A stretch of DNA of 64,000 bases from Nitrincola lacisaponensis (GTDB lineage Bacteria > Pseudomonadota > Gammaproteobacteria > Pseudomonadales > Balneatricaceae): NCBI RefSeq assembly GCF_000691225.1, contig NZ_JMSZ01000016.1:124001-188000 (forward strand), read 5' to 3'. A program made the position numbers and the translations under genes. The stretch's first letter is position 1; each line of letters opens with the position of its first letter. Positions 52,213 through 61,692 of this stretch are shown piece after piece. Under the pieces are notes generated by a model that made no database searches, was not told the DNA's origin, and worked only from the letters and a program-made list of their open reading frames with translations.

Positions 52213-53091
52213 ATGTCAGGTAAAACAGTTAATAGTGCCATTTTTCTGCTGGTGATCGGTAATGCCCTGGCGCTGGTATCGGATATCTTTATTAAACTGC
52301 TGCATCCGGATACGCCGGTCTTTCAGTTTGCCTTTTTGCGCTCGCTGATGACACTGGTGTTACTGTTGCCTTTTTGCCGTGTCTTGGCAGGACAGTCTTT
52401 CTTTCAGGGTGCCCGGGTGCACTTTATCCGTGCGCATATCCATCTTGCCGGGATGGTGTGCATGGTGATTGCATTGACCCATCTGCCGCTGGCAACCGCC
52501 AACGCACTGTTTTATGCAGCGCCGATTCTGGTGCTGCTGCTGTCGGCAATATTTTTTGCTGAGCGCCTGACACCTTTGAGTCTGATGGCTGTGTTCAGCG
52601 GCTTTGCCGGTATTCTGGTCATACTGCGTCCGGTGGAGTTTAACTGGGCAGCCTGGGCGGCTCTGGTGTCAGCGCTGGCATTGGCGTTGGGGGCTCTGTT
52701 GGTACGTAAACTGCCCAAACAGCAAACCACCGGGCATAAGCTATTGCTCAACTATCTGTTGCTGTTGCCGACCGCCGGGGTGTTAGCCTGGTGGGAGGGA
52801 GCGGCGTGGCAGCCGGAGTTGCTGTTTAATGCGTTTGGCTCTGCCGTGTTTATTCTGGGATACAACGTCACAGTGTTGCTGGCATATCGTCAGGTCGATG
52901 CCAGTCAGGTGACCAGTGCAGAGTATACGGGATTGATCTGGGCAGTCCTGATCGGCTGGATTGCTTTTGCCGAGCGCCCGGATATCTGGTTTCTGGTGGG
53001 TAGCCTGATGATTGTGATACCGCTGGTGTTGATCGGCATCCAGCAAGGACGCCGTAACCGTCAGCGTATCCATCGGCCAACTACTTCCTAG
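52213..53091 (+). CDS. EamA/DMT-family permease
   Basis: The 292-residue membrane protein has ten helices in two EamA repeats (about 10-140 and 150-285). The start is ATG 52213, with AAGGAA at 52201-52206; an in-frame GTG 42 bases earlier has no such site. It is divergent from a LysR gene. Its 3' end overlaps the convergent nudJ by 11 bases. Export of a metabolite is likely, but the substrate is unknown. Confidence 0.9.
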   Translation: MSGKTVNSAIFLLVIGNALALVSDIFIKLLHPDTPVFQFAFLRSLMTLVLLLPFCRVLAGQSFFQGARVHFIRAHIHLAGMVCMVIALTHLPLATANALFYAAPILVLLLSAIFFAERLTPLSLMAVFSGFAGILVILRPVEFNWAAWAALVSALALALGALLVRKLPKQQTTGHKLLLNYLLLLPTAGVLAWWEGAAWQPELLFNAFGSAVFILGYNVTVLLAYRQVDASQVTSAEYTGLIWAVLIGWIAFAERPDIWFLVGSLMIVIPLVLIGIQQGRRNRQRIHRPTTS

Positions 53092-53536
53092 GCTGCTCTC
53101 GAATCAGCGATAACGGAAAGTGTTGGCCACTCAGGTCATCTTCGATCAGTTGCATGACCAGATCACTGCGCAAGCGCTGTTGCTGGTTGAGTTGCTGTAT
53201 TTCAGCCAGCGTCAGCCAGTGACAGGCAATAATATCAGGGTCCAGCTGGTCACTGACCTGCTCCAGAGCCTCGGCCCGAAAACCAAAACGATAATAGGTT
53301 TTGTTCTGGTCCGGTAACTCCAGCAGATAGATGCCGATCAGATGGCTGGGTCTGGCCTGCCAGCCGGTTTCTTCCAATACTTCGCGGATACAGGCTTGAA
53401 CCGGTGTTTCCCCGGCTTCAATGTGTCCGGCCGGTTGATTGAACACTGATGCATCGGGATCACCTTCTTCAACCAGCAGGTAGCGATCATCGCGTTTGAT
53501 CAGTGCAGCAACGGTGACGTGCGGAGAGAATGCCAT
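53081..53536 (-). CDS. nudJ: NUDIX phosphatase NudJ
   Basis: The 151-residue NUDIX hydrolase has the complete box GHIEAGETPVQACIREVLEETGW (about residues 37-59) and begins FSPHVTVAALIKRDDRYLLVEE, as in NudJ (YmfB), which dephosphorylates thiamine pyrophosphate precursors and nucleoside di- and triphosphates. In many gammaproteobacteria nudJ sits beside mnmA and hflD; here it stands alone, separated from glcB by a terminator. Confidence 0.9.
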   Translation of the reverse strand: MAFSPHVTVAALIKRDDRYLLVEEGDPDASVFNQPAGHIEAGETPVQACIREVLEETGWQARPSHLIGIYLLELPDQNKTYYRFGFRAEALEQVSDQLDPDIIACHWLTLAEIQQLNQQQRLRSDLVMQLIEDDLSGQHFPLSLIREQPRK

Positions 53537-53540
53537 AATT

Positions 53541-53578
53541 ACCTTCCAAAAAAGAAAGCCCGCTGAGGCGCGGGCTTT
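53541..53578 (-). terminator. Intrinsic terminator of glcB
   Basis: AAAGCCCGC (53555-53563) and GCGGGCTTT (53570-53578) form a perfect 9-bp stem with a 6-base loop. On the - strand it runs into TTTCTTTTTTGG, a good T-run, directly after glcB and before nudJ. Confidence 0.93.
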
Positions 53579-53603
53579 ATGGATTGTTCAGGCGCTGTTC
53601 GAA

Positions 53604-55781
53604 TTAAGCGCCAAATTTAGCCTTGGCTTCGATACGACGACGGTGCAGAACCGGTTCAGTATATCCGCTGGGCTGTTTACGCCCTTCAAATACCAGCTCG
53701 CAGGCAGCCTGGAACGCCACGCTGCCGTCAAAGTCTGCAGCCATCGGGCGATACAGTGCATCATCAGCATTCTGCTTATCCACAACGGCGGCCATGCGCT
53801 TCAGTGTTTCCATAACCTGCTCTTCGGAGCAGATGCCATGGTGTAACCAGTTGGCAATATGCTGGCTGGAGATACGCAGAGTCGCACGGTCTTCCATCAA
53901 GCCGACGTTATTGATATCCGGCACCTTGGAGCAGCCGACACCCTGATCTACCCAGCGGACCATATAGCCGAGGATACCCTGGGCGTTATTGTCCAGCTCC
54001 TGCTGAATTTCTTCAGCACTCCAGTTCGGGTTACTGGCAACAGGGATGGTCAGAATGTCATCAAGACTGGCGCGAGGGCGTGATTTGATCTCATTCTGGC
54101 GCGCAAACACATCAACCTTGTGGTAGTGCAGTGCGTGCAGGGTGGCTGCGGTGGGTGAAGGCACCCATGCGGTGTTGGCACCTGACATGGGGTGAGCAAT
54201 TTTCTGCTCCAGCATGGCTGCCATGAGTTCTGGCATTGCCCACATACCTTTGCCGATCTGCGCCTTGCCCTGCAGGCCGCACATCAGTCCGGTATCGACG
54301 TTCCAGTCTTCATAGGCCTTGATCCAGGCCGTGGCTTTCATATCGCCCTTGCGCAGCATCGGGCCTGCTTCCATCGAGGTGTGCATCTCATCGCCGGTAC
54401 GGTCCAGGAAGCCGGTGTTGATAAATACCACACGCTCTTTGGCGGCACGGATACATTCTTTCAGGTTGACAGTGGTACGACGCTCTTCGTCCATGATGCC
54501 CATTTTCAGGGTGTAGCGCTCAAGTCCCAAGGCATCTTCGATACGTGCAAACAGTTCGTTCGCAAACGCAACTTCTTCAGGACCATGCATTTTCGGTTTG
54601 ACGATATACATGGAGCCGGTGACGCTGTTACGGAATTCACTGTTACCTTTCAGATCGTGGATAGAGATCAGAGAGGTGATCAGGCCGTCCATGATGCCTT
54701 CAGGGATTTCGTTGCCGTCTTTGTCCAGTACGGCATTGATGGTCATCAGGTGACCAACGTTGCGCACGAACATCAGGCTGCGGCCTTTCAGTGTCAGGGT
54801 TGAACCATCGACCGCTGTATATTGACGGTCTGCGTTCATTTTTCGCGTAAATGAACGGCCACCCTTGGTGATTTCTTCCGTCAGAGTGCCTTTCATCAGG
54901 CCCAGCCAGTTGCGGTAGACCACAACCTTGTCGTCGGCATCGACGGCAGCGATAGAGTCTTCACAGTCCATGATAGTGGACAGCGCGGCTTCCATCAGTA
55001 CATCTTTAATGCCAGCTGCATCAGTTTTGCCAATGACGCTGTCGCGGTCGAACTGGATTTCGAAATGCAGACCATTGTGTGTCAGGCACACTGCGGCTGG
55101 GGTCTCGGCCTTGCCAACATAGCCAACCAGCTGTGCAGCATCGGCCAGGCCTGTCTGGCTGCCGTTTTCGAGTGTGACCTGCAGAGCGCCATTCACAACC
55201 TGGTAAGCGGTGGCATCTTTGTGAGAGCCTGACGCCAGGGGTGCGGCTTCATCCAGGAAGTTGCGGGCAAAGGCGATAACCTTCGCGCCACGAACAGGGT
55301 TGTAGCTGTTACCTGCTTCTGCACCACCCTCATCAGAAATGGCGTCGGTGCCATAAAGGGCGTCATACAGGCTACCCCAGCGCGCATTAGCGGCATTCAG
55401 GGCATAGCGTGCATTCATGACTGGAACAACCAGCTGAGGTCCGGCCAGTTGGGCCATTTCAGGATCTACGTTGCTGGTGGTTGCGCTGAAATCTTCACCT
55501 TCAGGTAGGAGGTATCCTATTTCCTGCAAAAACGCCTTGTAAGCGTTCATGTCCAGTGGCTGACCTTTGTGTTCCAGGTGCCACGCATCGATCTGAGCCT
55601 GAATCTGCTCACGCTTTTTCAGCAGTGCACGGTTACGTGGTGCAAGATCGTGGACGATAGCGTCAAAATGTTGCCAAAATTGCTTCTGATCGACACCGGT
55701 GCCGGGCAGAGCTTCTTGGTTGATAAAGTTGTACAGGTTTTCTGCGACCTGCAGGCCGCCAATCTGAACCCTCTGGCTCAT
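53604..55781 (-). CDS. glcB: Malate synthase G
   Basis: The 725-residue monomeric malate synthase condenses glyoxylate and acetyl-CoA to malate. Family marks are [27 protein letters not shown] at the start, [41 protein letters not shown] with an acidic Mg site, [12 protein letters not shown] and the C-terminal [18 protein letters not shown]. The length is standard. No glcDEF genes are in the window. It can use glyoxylate from ureidoglycolate (allA) or from C2 compounds. Confidence 0.97.
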   Translation of the reverse strand: MSQRVQIGGLQVAENLYNFINQEALPGTGVDQKQFWQHFDAIVHDLAPRNRALLKKREQIQAQIDAWHLEHKGQPLDMNAYKAFLQEIGYLLPEGEDFSATTSNVDPEMAQLAGPQLVVPVMNARYALNAANARWGSLYDALYGTDAISDEGGAEAGNSYNPVRGAKVIAFARNFLDEAAPLASGSHKDATAYQVVNGALQVTLENGSQTGLADAAQLVGYVGKAETPAAVCLTHNGLHFEIQFDRDSVIGKTDAAGIKDVLMEAALSTIMDCEDSIAAVDADDKVVVYRNWLGLMKGTLTEEITKGGRSFTRKMNADRQYTAVDGSTLTLKGRSLMFVRNVGHLMTINAVLDKDGNEIPEGIMDGLITSLISIHDLKGNSEFRNSVTGSMYIVKPKMHGPEEVAFANELFARIEDALGLERYTLKMGIMDEERRTTVNLKECIRAAKERVVFINTGFLDRTGDEMHTSMEAGPMLRKGDMKATAWIKAYEDWNVDTGLMCGLQGKAQIGKGMWAMPELMAAMLEQKIAHPMSGANTAWVPSPTAATLHALHYHKVDVFARQNEIKSRPRASLDDILTIPVASNPNWSAEEIQQELDNNAQGILGYMVRWVDQGVGCSKVPDINNVGLMEDRATLRISSQHIANWLHHGICSEEQVMETLKRMAAVVDKQNADDALYRPMAADFDGSVAFQAACELVFEGRKQPSGYTEPVLHRRRIEAKAKFGA

Positions 55782-55908
55782 GGTTATGCCTCAAGATTTT
55801 TATTGTCCCGGGCTGACACAAGGCAGCGCCCCTCGGGTAATGGTTAATAACAAAAAAACATCCGTACCATACCGTAAAAATCAGGTATTGTCCCTAGTAG
55901 AAGGGTCT

Positions 55909-55937
55909 AACATGACTTGTCGTCAAACTGTCATGTT
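55909..55937. repeat. 8-bp inverted repeat in glcB/hydrolase control region
   Basis: AACATGAC (55909-55916) and GTCATGTT (55930-55937) are perfect inverted arms separated by 13 bases. They lie in the 201-base gap between divergent glcB and the hydrolase gene and could be an operator. No regulator gene is adjacent. Confidence 0.45.
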
Positions 55938-55982
55938 TGAGTGCAATCATCAATCGGGCCGCCTAGAATAGGTCTTCGCCAG

Positions 55983-57014
55983 ATGCAGAGTTCAGTGATA
56001 AGAAAGATGGATATGCCCTCAGCCCCGATACACCTGCCAGATGAATCCTGGGTGCAAGCCTTGCAGGATGAGCTGGAAGTATTTGATCCGACACAAGCCA
56101 CCCTGTGTGATGTCCACCTGCGCGAGTATTATGCGCTATACGGGTTTAACCGCTTGCCTGATGATATTGAGTACTCAGCTGGCAGTCACTGGATTGGTGA
56201 TACCCAGTTATTCTTGCAGTATTTCAAACGTCGCTTTGCCCGGGGTACTGTGGTGCTGCTGCATGGCTATACTGATCATTCCGGTTTATACCTTCCTTTG
56301 ATTGAACATCTGTTGAGCACTGGCTGGAATGTGTTTACTTATGACCTGCCTGGTCATGGAGTGTCTTCAGGGGAGCCTTTGGGTGTTATCAGCTTCCAGT
56401 CCTATGTCAGACAGCTTCAGTCACTTCTGGACCATTATGTGCAAAGCTTTCAGGGGCAGGTGGTGTTGGCTGGGCAGAGTACTGGAGCAGCCATCCTGTT
56501 AACCCTGTTGTGTCAGTCGACATCAAAGCAGAAAGCAGGCTGGCGTATTCGTGGTGGAGTGCTTCTGGCCCCCTTGATTCGCCCGACTGACTATTATTCG
56601 GTTCGTAGCCTTTACCGGATTTCACACTGGTGGCTGCATCGGGTACGTCGACGTTTTAATGAAACGTCACATGATCAGCAGTTTCTGGCTTTTCGTAATG
56701 AAAGGGATCCGCTGCAGCATCGTTATATGGCGATGAGCTGGATCGGTGCAATGCTGCAGTGGATCGACGAAATTGAGCACTCTGAGCCTTGTGAAGACCC
56801 CTTGTTGATACTGCAGGGGACGGATGATCAAACGGTCAACTGGCGTTATAACATTCAAGTACTGGAGCGGCTTTGTCCTGCGGCGGAATTGCAGTTGATT
56901 CGGGATGCCCGCCACCATCTGGTGAATGAGTCGGGTCCATATCAGGAAAAAGTGTTTGCTGGAATAGACCGGTTTCTGGGGAAGCTGTCTCGTCAGAAAC
57001 CGGTCGCGTCTTGA
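55983..57014 (+). CDS. Alpha/beta hydrolase (lysophospholipase/monoacylglycerol-lipase-like)
   Basis: The 343-residue protein has the hydrolase fold. The oxyanion region is VVLLHGYTDHSGLYLPLIEHL, the nucleophile Ser lies in LAGQSTGAA (about residue 165), Asp in QGTDDQTV and His in RHHLVNESG. This resembles the PldB/monoglyceride-lipase branch. Several in-frame starts exist (55941, 55983, 56007, 56013) with no clear ribosome-binding site for any, so the N terminus is uncertain. It ends 4 bases from the convergent serA. The natural ester is unknown. Confidence 0.82.
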   Translation: MQSSVIRKMDMPSAPIHLPDESWVQALQDELEVFDPTQATLCDVHLREYYALYGFNRLPDDIEYSAGSHWIGDTQLFLQYFKRRFARGTVVLLHGYTDHSGLYLPLIEHLLSTGWNVFTYDLPGHGVSSGEPLGVISFQSYVRQLQSLLDHYVQSFQGQVVLAGQSTGAAILLTLLCQSTSKQKAGWRIRGGVLLAPLIRPTDYYSVRSLYRISHWWLHRVRRRFNETSHDQQFLAFRNERDPLQHRYMAMSWIGAMLQWIDEIEHSEPCEDPLLILQGTDDQTVNWRYNIQVLERLCPAAELQLIRDARHHLVNESGPYQEKVFAGIDRFLGKLSRQKPVAS

Positions 57015-57018
57015 ATAC

Positions 57019-58251
57019 TCAGAACAGGCGGCGGCAGCGGATGGTGCCGTCAATACTGGACAGCTTGTCCAGTGCCAGTGCGGAGTAGTCGGCATTCACG
57101 TCGATAACAACATAACCAACGCTTTCGTTGGTCTGCAGGTACTGACCGAGAATGTTGATGTTGTTTTCTGAGAAAATGCTGTTGATGCGTGACAGTACCC
57201 CTGGGATGTTCTGGTGAACGTGCAGCAGGCGGTGGCTGTCTGGATGACCTGGCAGGGCCACTTCAGGGAAGTTGACAGAGGTGATTGAAGAACCATTGTC
57301 ACTATAGGTGATCAGTTTTTCTGACACTTCGTAGCCGATATTTTCCTGCGCTTCCATAGTGGAGCCACCAACATGCGGAGTCAGGATAACATTGTCAAAA
57401 CGACGCAGCGGGCTGATGAATTCATCATTGTTGCTGCGTGGTTCAACCGGGAATACATCCACTGCTGCGCCCAGTAGCTTGCCTGACTCCAGTGCATCAC
57501 ACAGTGCTTCGATATCCACCACATTGCCGCGTGAAGCGTTCAGAAACACGCTGCCCTGCTTCATTTGGGCAAATTGAGCTGTACCCATCATATTCCGTGT
57601 AGAGGGTAGTTCAGGGACATGCAGGGTGACGATGTCGCTGATTGACAGCAATTCGTAGAGTGACCCTACCGGTTTGGCGTTGCCCAGCGGCAACTTGGTG
57701 ACGACGTCGTAGAAGTAGACATCCATACCCAGGCCTTCGGCCAGGATGCTGAGCTGTGTGCCAATGCTGCCGTAGCCGACAATGCCCAGCTTTTTACCAC
57801 GAATTTCGTAGGAATTCTTCGCCGTTTTCTGCCATTCGCCGCGGTGCGCGCAGGCATTTTTTTCGGGGATGCCACGCATCAGCAGAATTGCTTCAGCCAG
57901 AACCAGTTCAGCTACCGAGCGGGTGTTGGAATAAGGGGCGTTAAAGACCGCGATACCCGATTGGGTGGCAGCCGTCAGGTCAACCTGGTTGGTACCGATA
58001 CAGAAGCAGCCCACGGCAACCAGCTTGTCGGCGGCTTCAAAGACACGTGCAGTTAATTGAGTACGCGAGCGAATACCGACAAAGTGGACATCGCGAATTC
58101 GTTCAATCAGCTCATCTTCAGAAAGTGAACCGCTATGTGTTTCAATATTGGTATAGCCACTGGCGTGGAAGGTATCGATGGCAGACTGGTGCACACCTTC
58201 CAGCAGCAGAATCTTGATTTTGCTCTTGTCCAGAGACGTCATCTTAGTCAT
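57019..58251 (-). CDS. serA: D-3-phosphoglycerate dehydrogenase
   Basis: The 410-residue enzyme catalyses the first step of serine synthesis. It has an NAD-binding domain with KKLGIVGYGSIGTQLSILAEGLGMDV (about 150-175), catalytic Arg in ASRGNVVD, His in VILTPHVGGSTMEAQ (about 288-302), and a C-terminal ACT domain (about 335-410) for serine feedback. The start at 58251 (MTKMTSLDKSKIKILLLEGVHQ) equals the E. coli-type length; 13 further upstream codons are rejected. Confidence 0.96.
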   Translation of the reverse strand: MTKMTSLDKSKIKILLLEGVHQSAIDTFHASGYTNIETHSGSLSEDELIERIRDVHFVGIRSRTQLTARVFEAADKLVAVGCFCIGTNQVDLTAATQSGIAVFNAPYSNTRSVAELVLAEAILLMRGIPEKNACAHRGEWQKTAKNSYEIRGKKLGIVGYGSIGTQLSILAEGLGMDVYFYDVVTKLPLGNAKPVGSLYELLSISDIVTLHVPELPSTRNMMGTAQFAQMKQGSVFLNASRGNVVDIEALCDALESGKLLGAAVDVFPVEPRSNNDEFISPLRRFDNVILTPHVGGSTMEAQENIGYEVSEKLITYSDNGSSITSVNFPEVALPGHPDSHRLLHVHQNIPGVLSRINSIFSENNINILGQYLQTNESVGYVVIDVNADYSALALDKLSSIDGTIRCRRLF

Positions 58252-58526
58252 TGTGGGCAACTCACCGAATTGTGCGAAGAATATCGCCATTTAATGTCAG
58301 GCGACGCATAGTATCACATCAGCGACAAAGAGTGATGCCTGGACTCTTTGGATAAACGTCTAATTATTCATTCAGACGTGAAAAAATCTGATTTGCCCAG
58401 AGTGCAGTTTTTTTCTGTTGCAGCGGCATGATTTAGCTTTTTTTTCGGTAATGCAGTAATCTCAATTTACAGCCGCCTGTTTGAATGGATCATAGAGTCC
58501 GGGTTCGGTGCTGCAAGGAGAGGGTG
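58252..58526. promoter_or_regulatory. serA / signalling-operon control region
   Basis: This 275-base gap has two short inverted repeats: AAAGAGT/ACTCTTT at 58327-58333 and 58343-58349, and ACGTCT/AGACGT at 58356-58361 and 58374-58379. A/T-rich stretches lie around 58400-58460. No gene was seen. It must contain the promoters for serA and for the operon starting at 58527. Confidence 0.5.
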
Positions 58527-60062
58527 ATGTCAACGATTCCGTTTCATATTGGTCGTAATTGTCTGTATGGCTTGCTGGGATTGCTGCTCTGGTTGCCTGT
58601 AACGCTTTGGGCGCAAGGTCCTTCTATCCGTCTAGTCTATGTTAGTGAGATGACTGAGATGGACAGCGTAGAAAAAGGCAGTTATCCGAAGCTGGCAGGG
58701 TTGCTGCAACACTACCGTGCAGATAGTGTTCCTCTATTGTTCATTTCGGGTGGAGGAGGCTTGGCCCCCAGCGCTATGTCATCACTGGATATGGGCGCAC
58801 ATATTATTGATCTGCTGAACTCGCTGGAGCCTGCTCTGATGGTTGCGGGAAAGCGCGAGTTCAGTTTTGGTGAGGATGTATTGTCCTTGCGCGCTTACGA
58901 AGCGGCTTTTCCAGTCATTGCATCCAATCTGCACGACCCTCTGACATCCAATAACCTCGATGGTATCAGCAGTTCTGTGATGATTCGCCAGGGCAATGTG
59001 CGTCTGGGGTTTGTCGCGGTCGTACCCCCGATCACACATGAAGAGTACAACCTTCAGCGCGTTGAACTGCTGGATCCGGTTGACAGCATTACTCGTCGAG
59101 CAGCGGCTCTCAGAGCTGCCGGTGCAGACCGGGTGATACTCACCTATTCCTGCTGTTATCGGGATTACCTGGCCTATTTTGACGCACTGGATCAACTGCT
59201 GCATCAGGGGGTGATTGATCTGGCATTGGGCAAGGATGAGCATCTGCTGCTTGCGGAACATGCACTTGAGCAAATGCATCCCGCGCATATCTGGGTGACA
59301 GAAGGTGATCAGGTTGCCGTCATTGAGCTAGACCTGGCAAAAGCAAGTGACAGGTTTGTGTTGCACTGGCAAACAGACAGTATGAATAACTATGCAGCCG
59401 ATGCCATGCTGCAGCAGCAGGTGGACGAGTATCTGCAGCGCTTGGAAGTACTACTGAACGAAGATATCGGCCAGGTAAACAGTGCATTTGCAACCTATCA
59501 GGCGGATGTGCGTACCATGGAGAATGCTCTCGGTAATCTGCTGGCTGATGTTGTACGTGTGCATGCCGGAGCAGATATCGCCCTGATCAATGGCGGTTAT
59601 ATTCGCGGCGAACGGGAGTATGCTCCGGGTGATCGACTGACTCGCCGGGACATCATGCGTGAGCTGCCATTTCGTGACCAGATCGTGTTACTTCATGTGA
59701 GCGGTGAAGCCTTGTGGGCGGCCCTGGAAAATGGCTTTAGCCAAATAGAGGAGATCAAGGGACGTTTTCCTCATGTCTCGGGAATGCGGGTGCAGTATGA
59801 CAGTCGTCGCCCTGTAGGACAGCGAGTGGTGTCGGTGGAAATTGCCGGAAAGCCTCTGGAGCTCTCACGTCAGTATCGCCTGGCCACGCGGCAGTTTATT
59901 GCGACTGGTGGTGACGGGTTTGATATGTTTGGCGACTATGTACCGCAGCGCTATGCCGGACAAATGACGCGTTTGGTTGCCGATATTCTGATGGATCATG
60001 TACAGCAAGCCGGTGTGATTGCACCGGTCCTTGATGGCCGGCTTGTCGATCAGGCACCTTGA
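58527..60062 (+). CDS. Secreted 5'-nucleotidase-like protein with degenerate metal site
   Basis: The 511-residue protein has a signal peptide ending near LWAQG (about 30) and the two-domain layout of UshA-type 5'-nucleotidases. The C-terminal substrate-binding domain is well kept (LINGGYIRGE, LTRRDIMRELPFRDQIV, ATRQFIATGGDGFDMF). The metallophosphatase domain has lost its ligands: the usual DxH region reads VSEMTEM, the GD motif reads SGGGG, GNHEFD reads GKREFS, and the later His motifs read LTYSCCY and LGKDEH. It is probably a non-catalytic nucleotide-binding protein. ATG 58527 has AAGGAGAGG upstream. It is 7 bases ahead of a diguanylate cyclase gene. Confidence 0.85.
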   Translation: MSTIPFHIGRNCLYGLLGLLLWLPVTLWAQGPSIRLVYVSEMTEMDSVEKGSYPKLAGLLQHYRADSVPLLFISGGGGLAPSAMSSLDMGAHIIDLLNSLEPALMVAGKREFSFGEDVLSLRAYEAAFPVIASNLHDPLTSNNLDGISSSVMIRQGNVRLGFVAVVPPITHEEYNLQRVELLDPVDSITRRAAALRAAGADRVILTYSCCYRDYLAYFDALDQLLHQGVIDLALGKDEHLLLAEHALEQMHPAHIWVTEGDQVAVIELDLAKASDRFVLHWQTDSMNNYAADAMLQQQVDEYLQRLEVLLNEDIGQVNSAFATYQADVRTMENALGNLLADVVRVHAGADIALINGGYIRGEREYAPGDRLTRRDIMRELPFRDQIVLLHVSGEALWAALENGFSQIEEIKGRFPHVSGMRVQYDSRRPVGQRVVSVEIAGKPLELSRQYRLATRQFIATGGDGFDMFGDYVPQRYAGQMTRLVADILMDHVQQAGVIAPVLDGRLVDQAP

Positions 60063-60069
60063 TGGGGAC

Positions 60070-61692
60070 ATGATGATAAACCGACGCCCGATCGCTACCC
60101 GTCTGAGTCTTGCGTTATTCAGCTTCCTGCTACTGTTTATGCTGATGGCAGCCATTGCCTATTACCGTTCTGCTACTTTTGAGAAGCTGCTGGTAGATAT
60201 CGTTGAAGACGCCTTGCCGGATATACGTCAGTCGGCACAGCTAACCACCCAGGTGAAAGAGTTTCCATTTCTGACCGAGCAGCTGTCTCAGGCTGAGAGT
60301 CAGGCCATGCGTCGTCTGGCCCGTCGTGATATTGATTTGAAAAGTCAGGCACTGCAGACACTATTGAGCGAACAGCCGAATGTGCAGCTCAGTCTCAAAT
60401 TTGATGTGATACAGCGTGAGCTGGAGTATTTGGATCAACTGGTTGAGCAAAAGCTGCTTTATCAGCAGCAGATTCATCAGCGTCTGGATCAGATCCACCA
60501 TTTTTATGACCAGATTGAGGCATTGGCGCTGGAATCCACAGCAATACCCGACTGGGCACTGAATTTCTCAGGTATTTTGATTCGCGCCGGACGGGTGCCG
60601 GTGATGAGCCGCTTGAGTGATGTGCGTCAGTTGGCGGCTCAGATAGAGCAGGAGTTGCAATGGCAGCGTGATTTATTAACTGATCTGGATCCGGTTTTGC
60701 AGGTCAGTGCCTCGACGCTGCAAGACAGTCTGGCCCAACTGCTCCTGGATCAAGACGGCTTGATCGCCATGCGCACTGAGCAGTTAAGAATACAGGGGCG
60801 AGTGACCGGACGGCATCACTTTATTCGTTCCATGGTGCTGGATTTTGGTCATGAGGTCGAATACCTGGGGGTGCAGCAGCAGAATCGACTGGTTGCCGAG
60901 GTCGGTGAGCTCAAGCAAACGCTCAGCCGCCAGACCTACTGGATTGGCATGCTGTCACTGCTGGCACTGCTGTTTCTGGTCAGTATGATCTGGTTTATCA
61001 AGGTACAGGTGATTAATCGTCTGGTTAATCTTAAATCCAGTGTGATGGATCAGGTCGGCAAGCAGGCTGAACTGATTGAGGTGACAGGTCGGGATGAAAT
61101 TACAGAGCTGGCTCAGGCCTTTAATTTCTATGCGGCTCGTGCCAGTGAGCAAAGCACCCGTGTAGAAGCGCTGTCGCGTACGGATGCCTTGACCGGTATC
61201 AGTAATCGTCGAGGTTTTGATCATCAGCTCCAGCGACTGGTGGATTTGTGTCGTGAGCGACAGTTACCCTTGTGTCTGTTAATGATTGATGTTGATTTTT
61301 TCAAGAATTACAATGATCTATACGGGCATTTGGCAGGTGATGAATGTCTGCGCCAGGTGGCGTCGATTTTGCGCCGAGTGGTTGGGCGTAGTCAGGATTT
61401 TGTTGCACGCTATGGCGGTGAAGAGTTTGTCTGTATTCTGCCGGAAACCGACATCACCGCAGCACGTTTGTTGTCGTCTGAACTGCTGGAAGCAATTCGG
61501 GTGTTGAATATTGAGCATAAAGGCAGTGCCGTAGCCAACTATCTGACCTTAAGTATTGGTATTACGGGCTGTGATGGTGACTGTTTGCCGGACGCTGAAG
61601 TTTTGATAGGGTTGGCAGATGAGGCACTGTATGAAGCCAAGGCCAAGGGGCGCAACTGTATGGTGGAAAAGCGATGTGGTACCGACACCTGA
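60070..61692 (+). CDS. Membrane diguanylate cyclase (periplasmic sensor-HAMP-GGDEF)
   Basis: The 540-residue protein has two membrane helices (about 12-33 and 289-310) flanking a helical periplasmic domain of about 255 residues without a recognised family. A HAMP-like region (about 311-363; GRDEITELAQAFN) and a GGDEF domain (about 375-540) follow. The active site is GGEEF at 449-453 with an RSQD inhibitory site just before it, so c-di-GMP synthesis is expected. The start at 60070 has GGGG upstream. The stop overlaps the next start (TGATG). The periplasmic domain may receive a signal from the preceding nucleotidase-like protein; this is inference. Confidence 0.9.
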   Translation: MMINRRPIATRLSLALFSFLLLFMLMAAIAYYRSATFEKLLVDIVEDALPDIRQSAQLTTQVKEFPFLTEQLSQAESQAMRRLARRDIDLKSQALQTLLSEQPNVQLSLKFDVIQRELEYLDQLVEQKLLYQQQIHQRLDQIHHFYDQIEALALESTAIPDWALNFSGILIRAGRVPVMSRLSDVRQLAAQIEQELQWQRDLLTDLDPVLQVSASTLQDSLAQLLLDQDGLIAMRTEQLRIQGRVTGRHHFIRSMVLDFGHEVEYLGVQQQNRLVAEVGELKQTLSRQTYWIGMLSLLALLFLVSMIWFIKVQVINRLVNLKSSVMDQVGKQAELIEVTGRDEITELAQAFNFYAARASEQSTRVEALSRTDALTGISNRRGFDHQLQRLVDLCRERQLPLCLLMIDVDFFKNYNDLYGHLAGDECLRQVASILRRVVGRSQDFVARYGGEEFVCILPETDITAARLLSSELLEAIRVLNIEHKGSAVANYLTLSIGITGCDGDCLPDAEVLIGLADEALYEAKAKGRNCMVEKRCGTDT

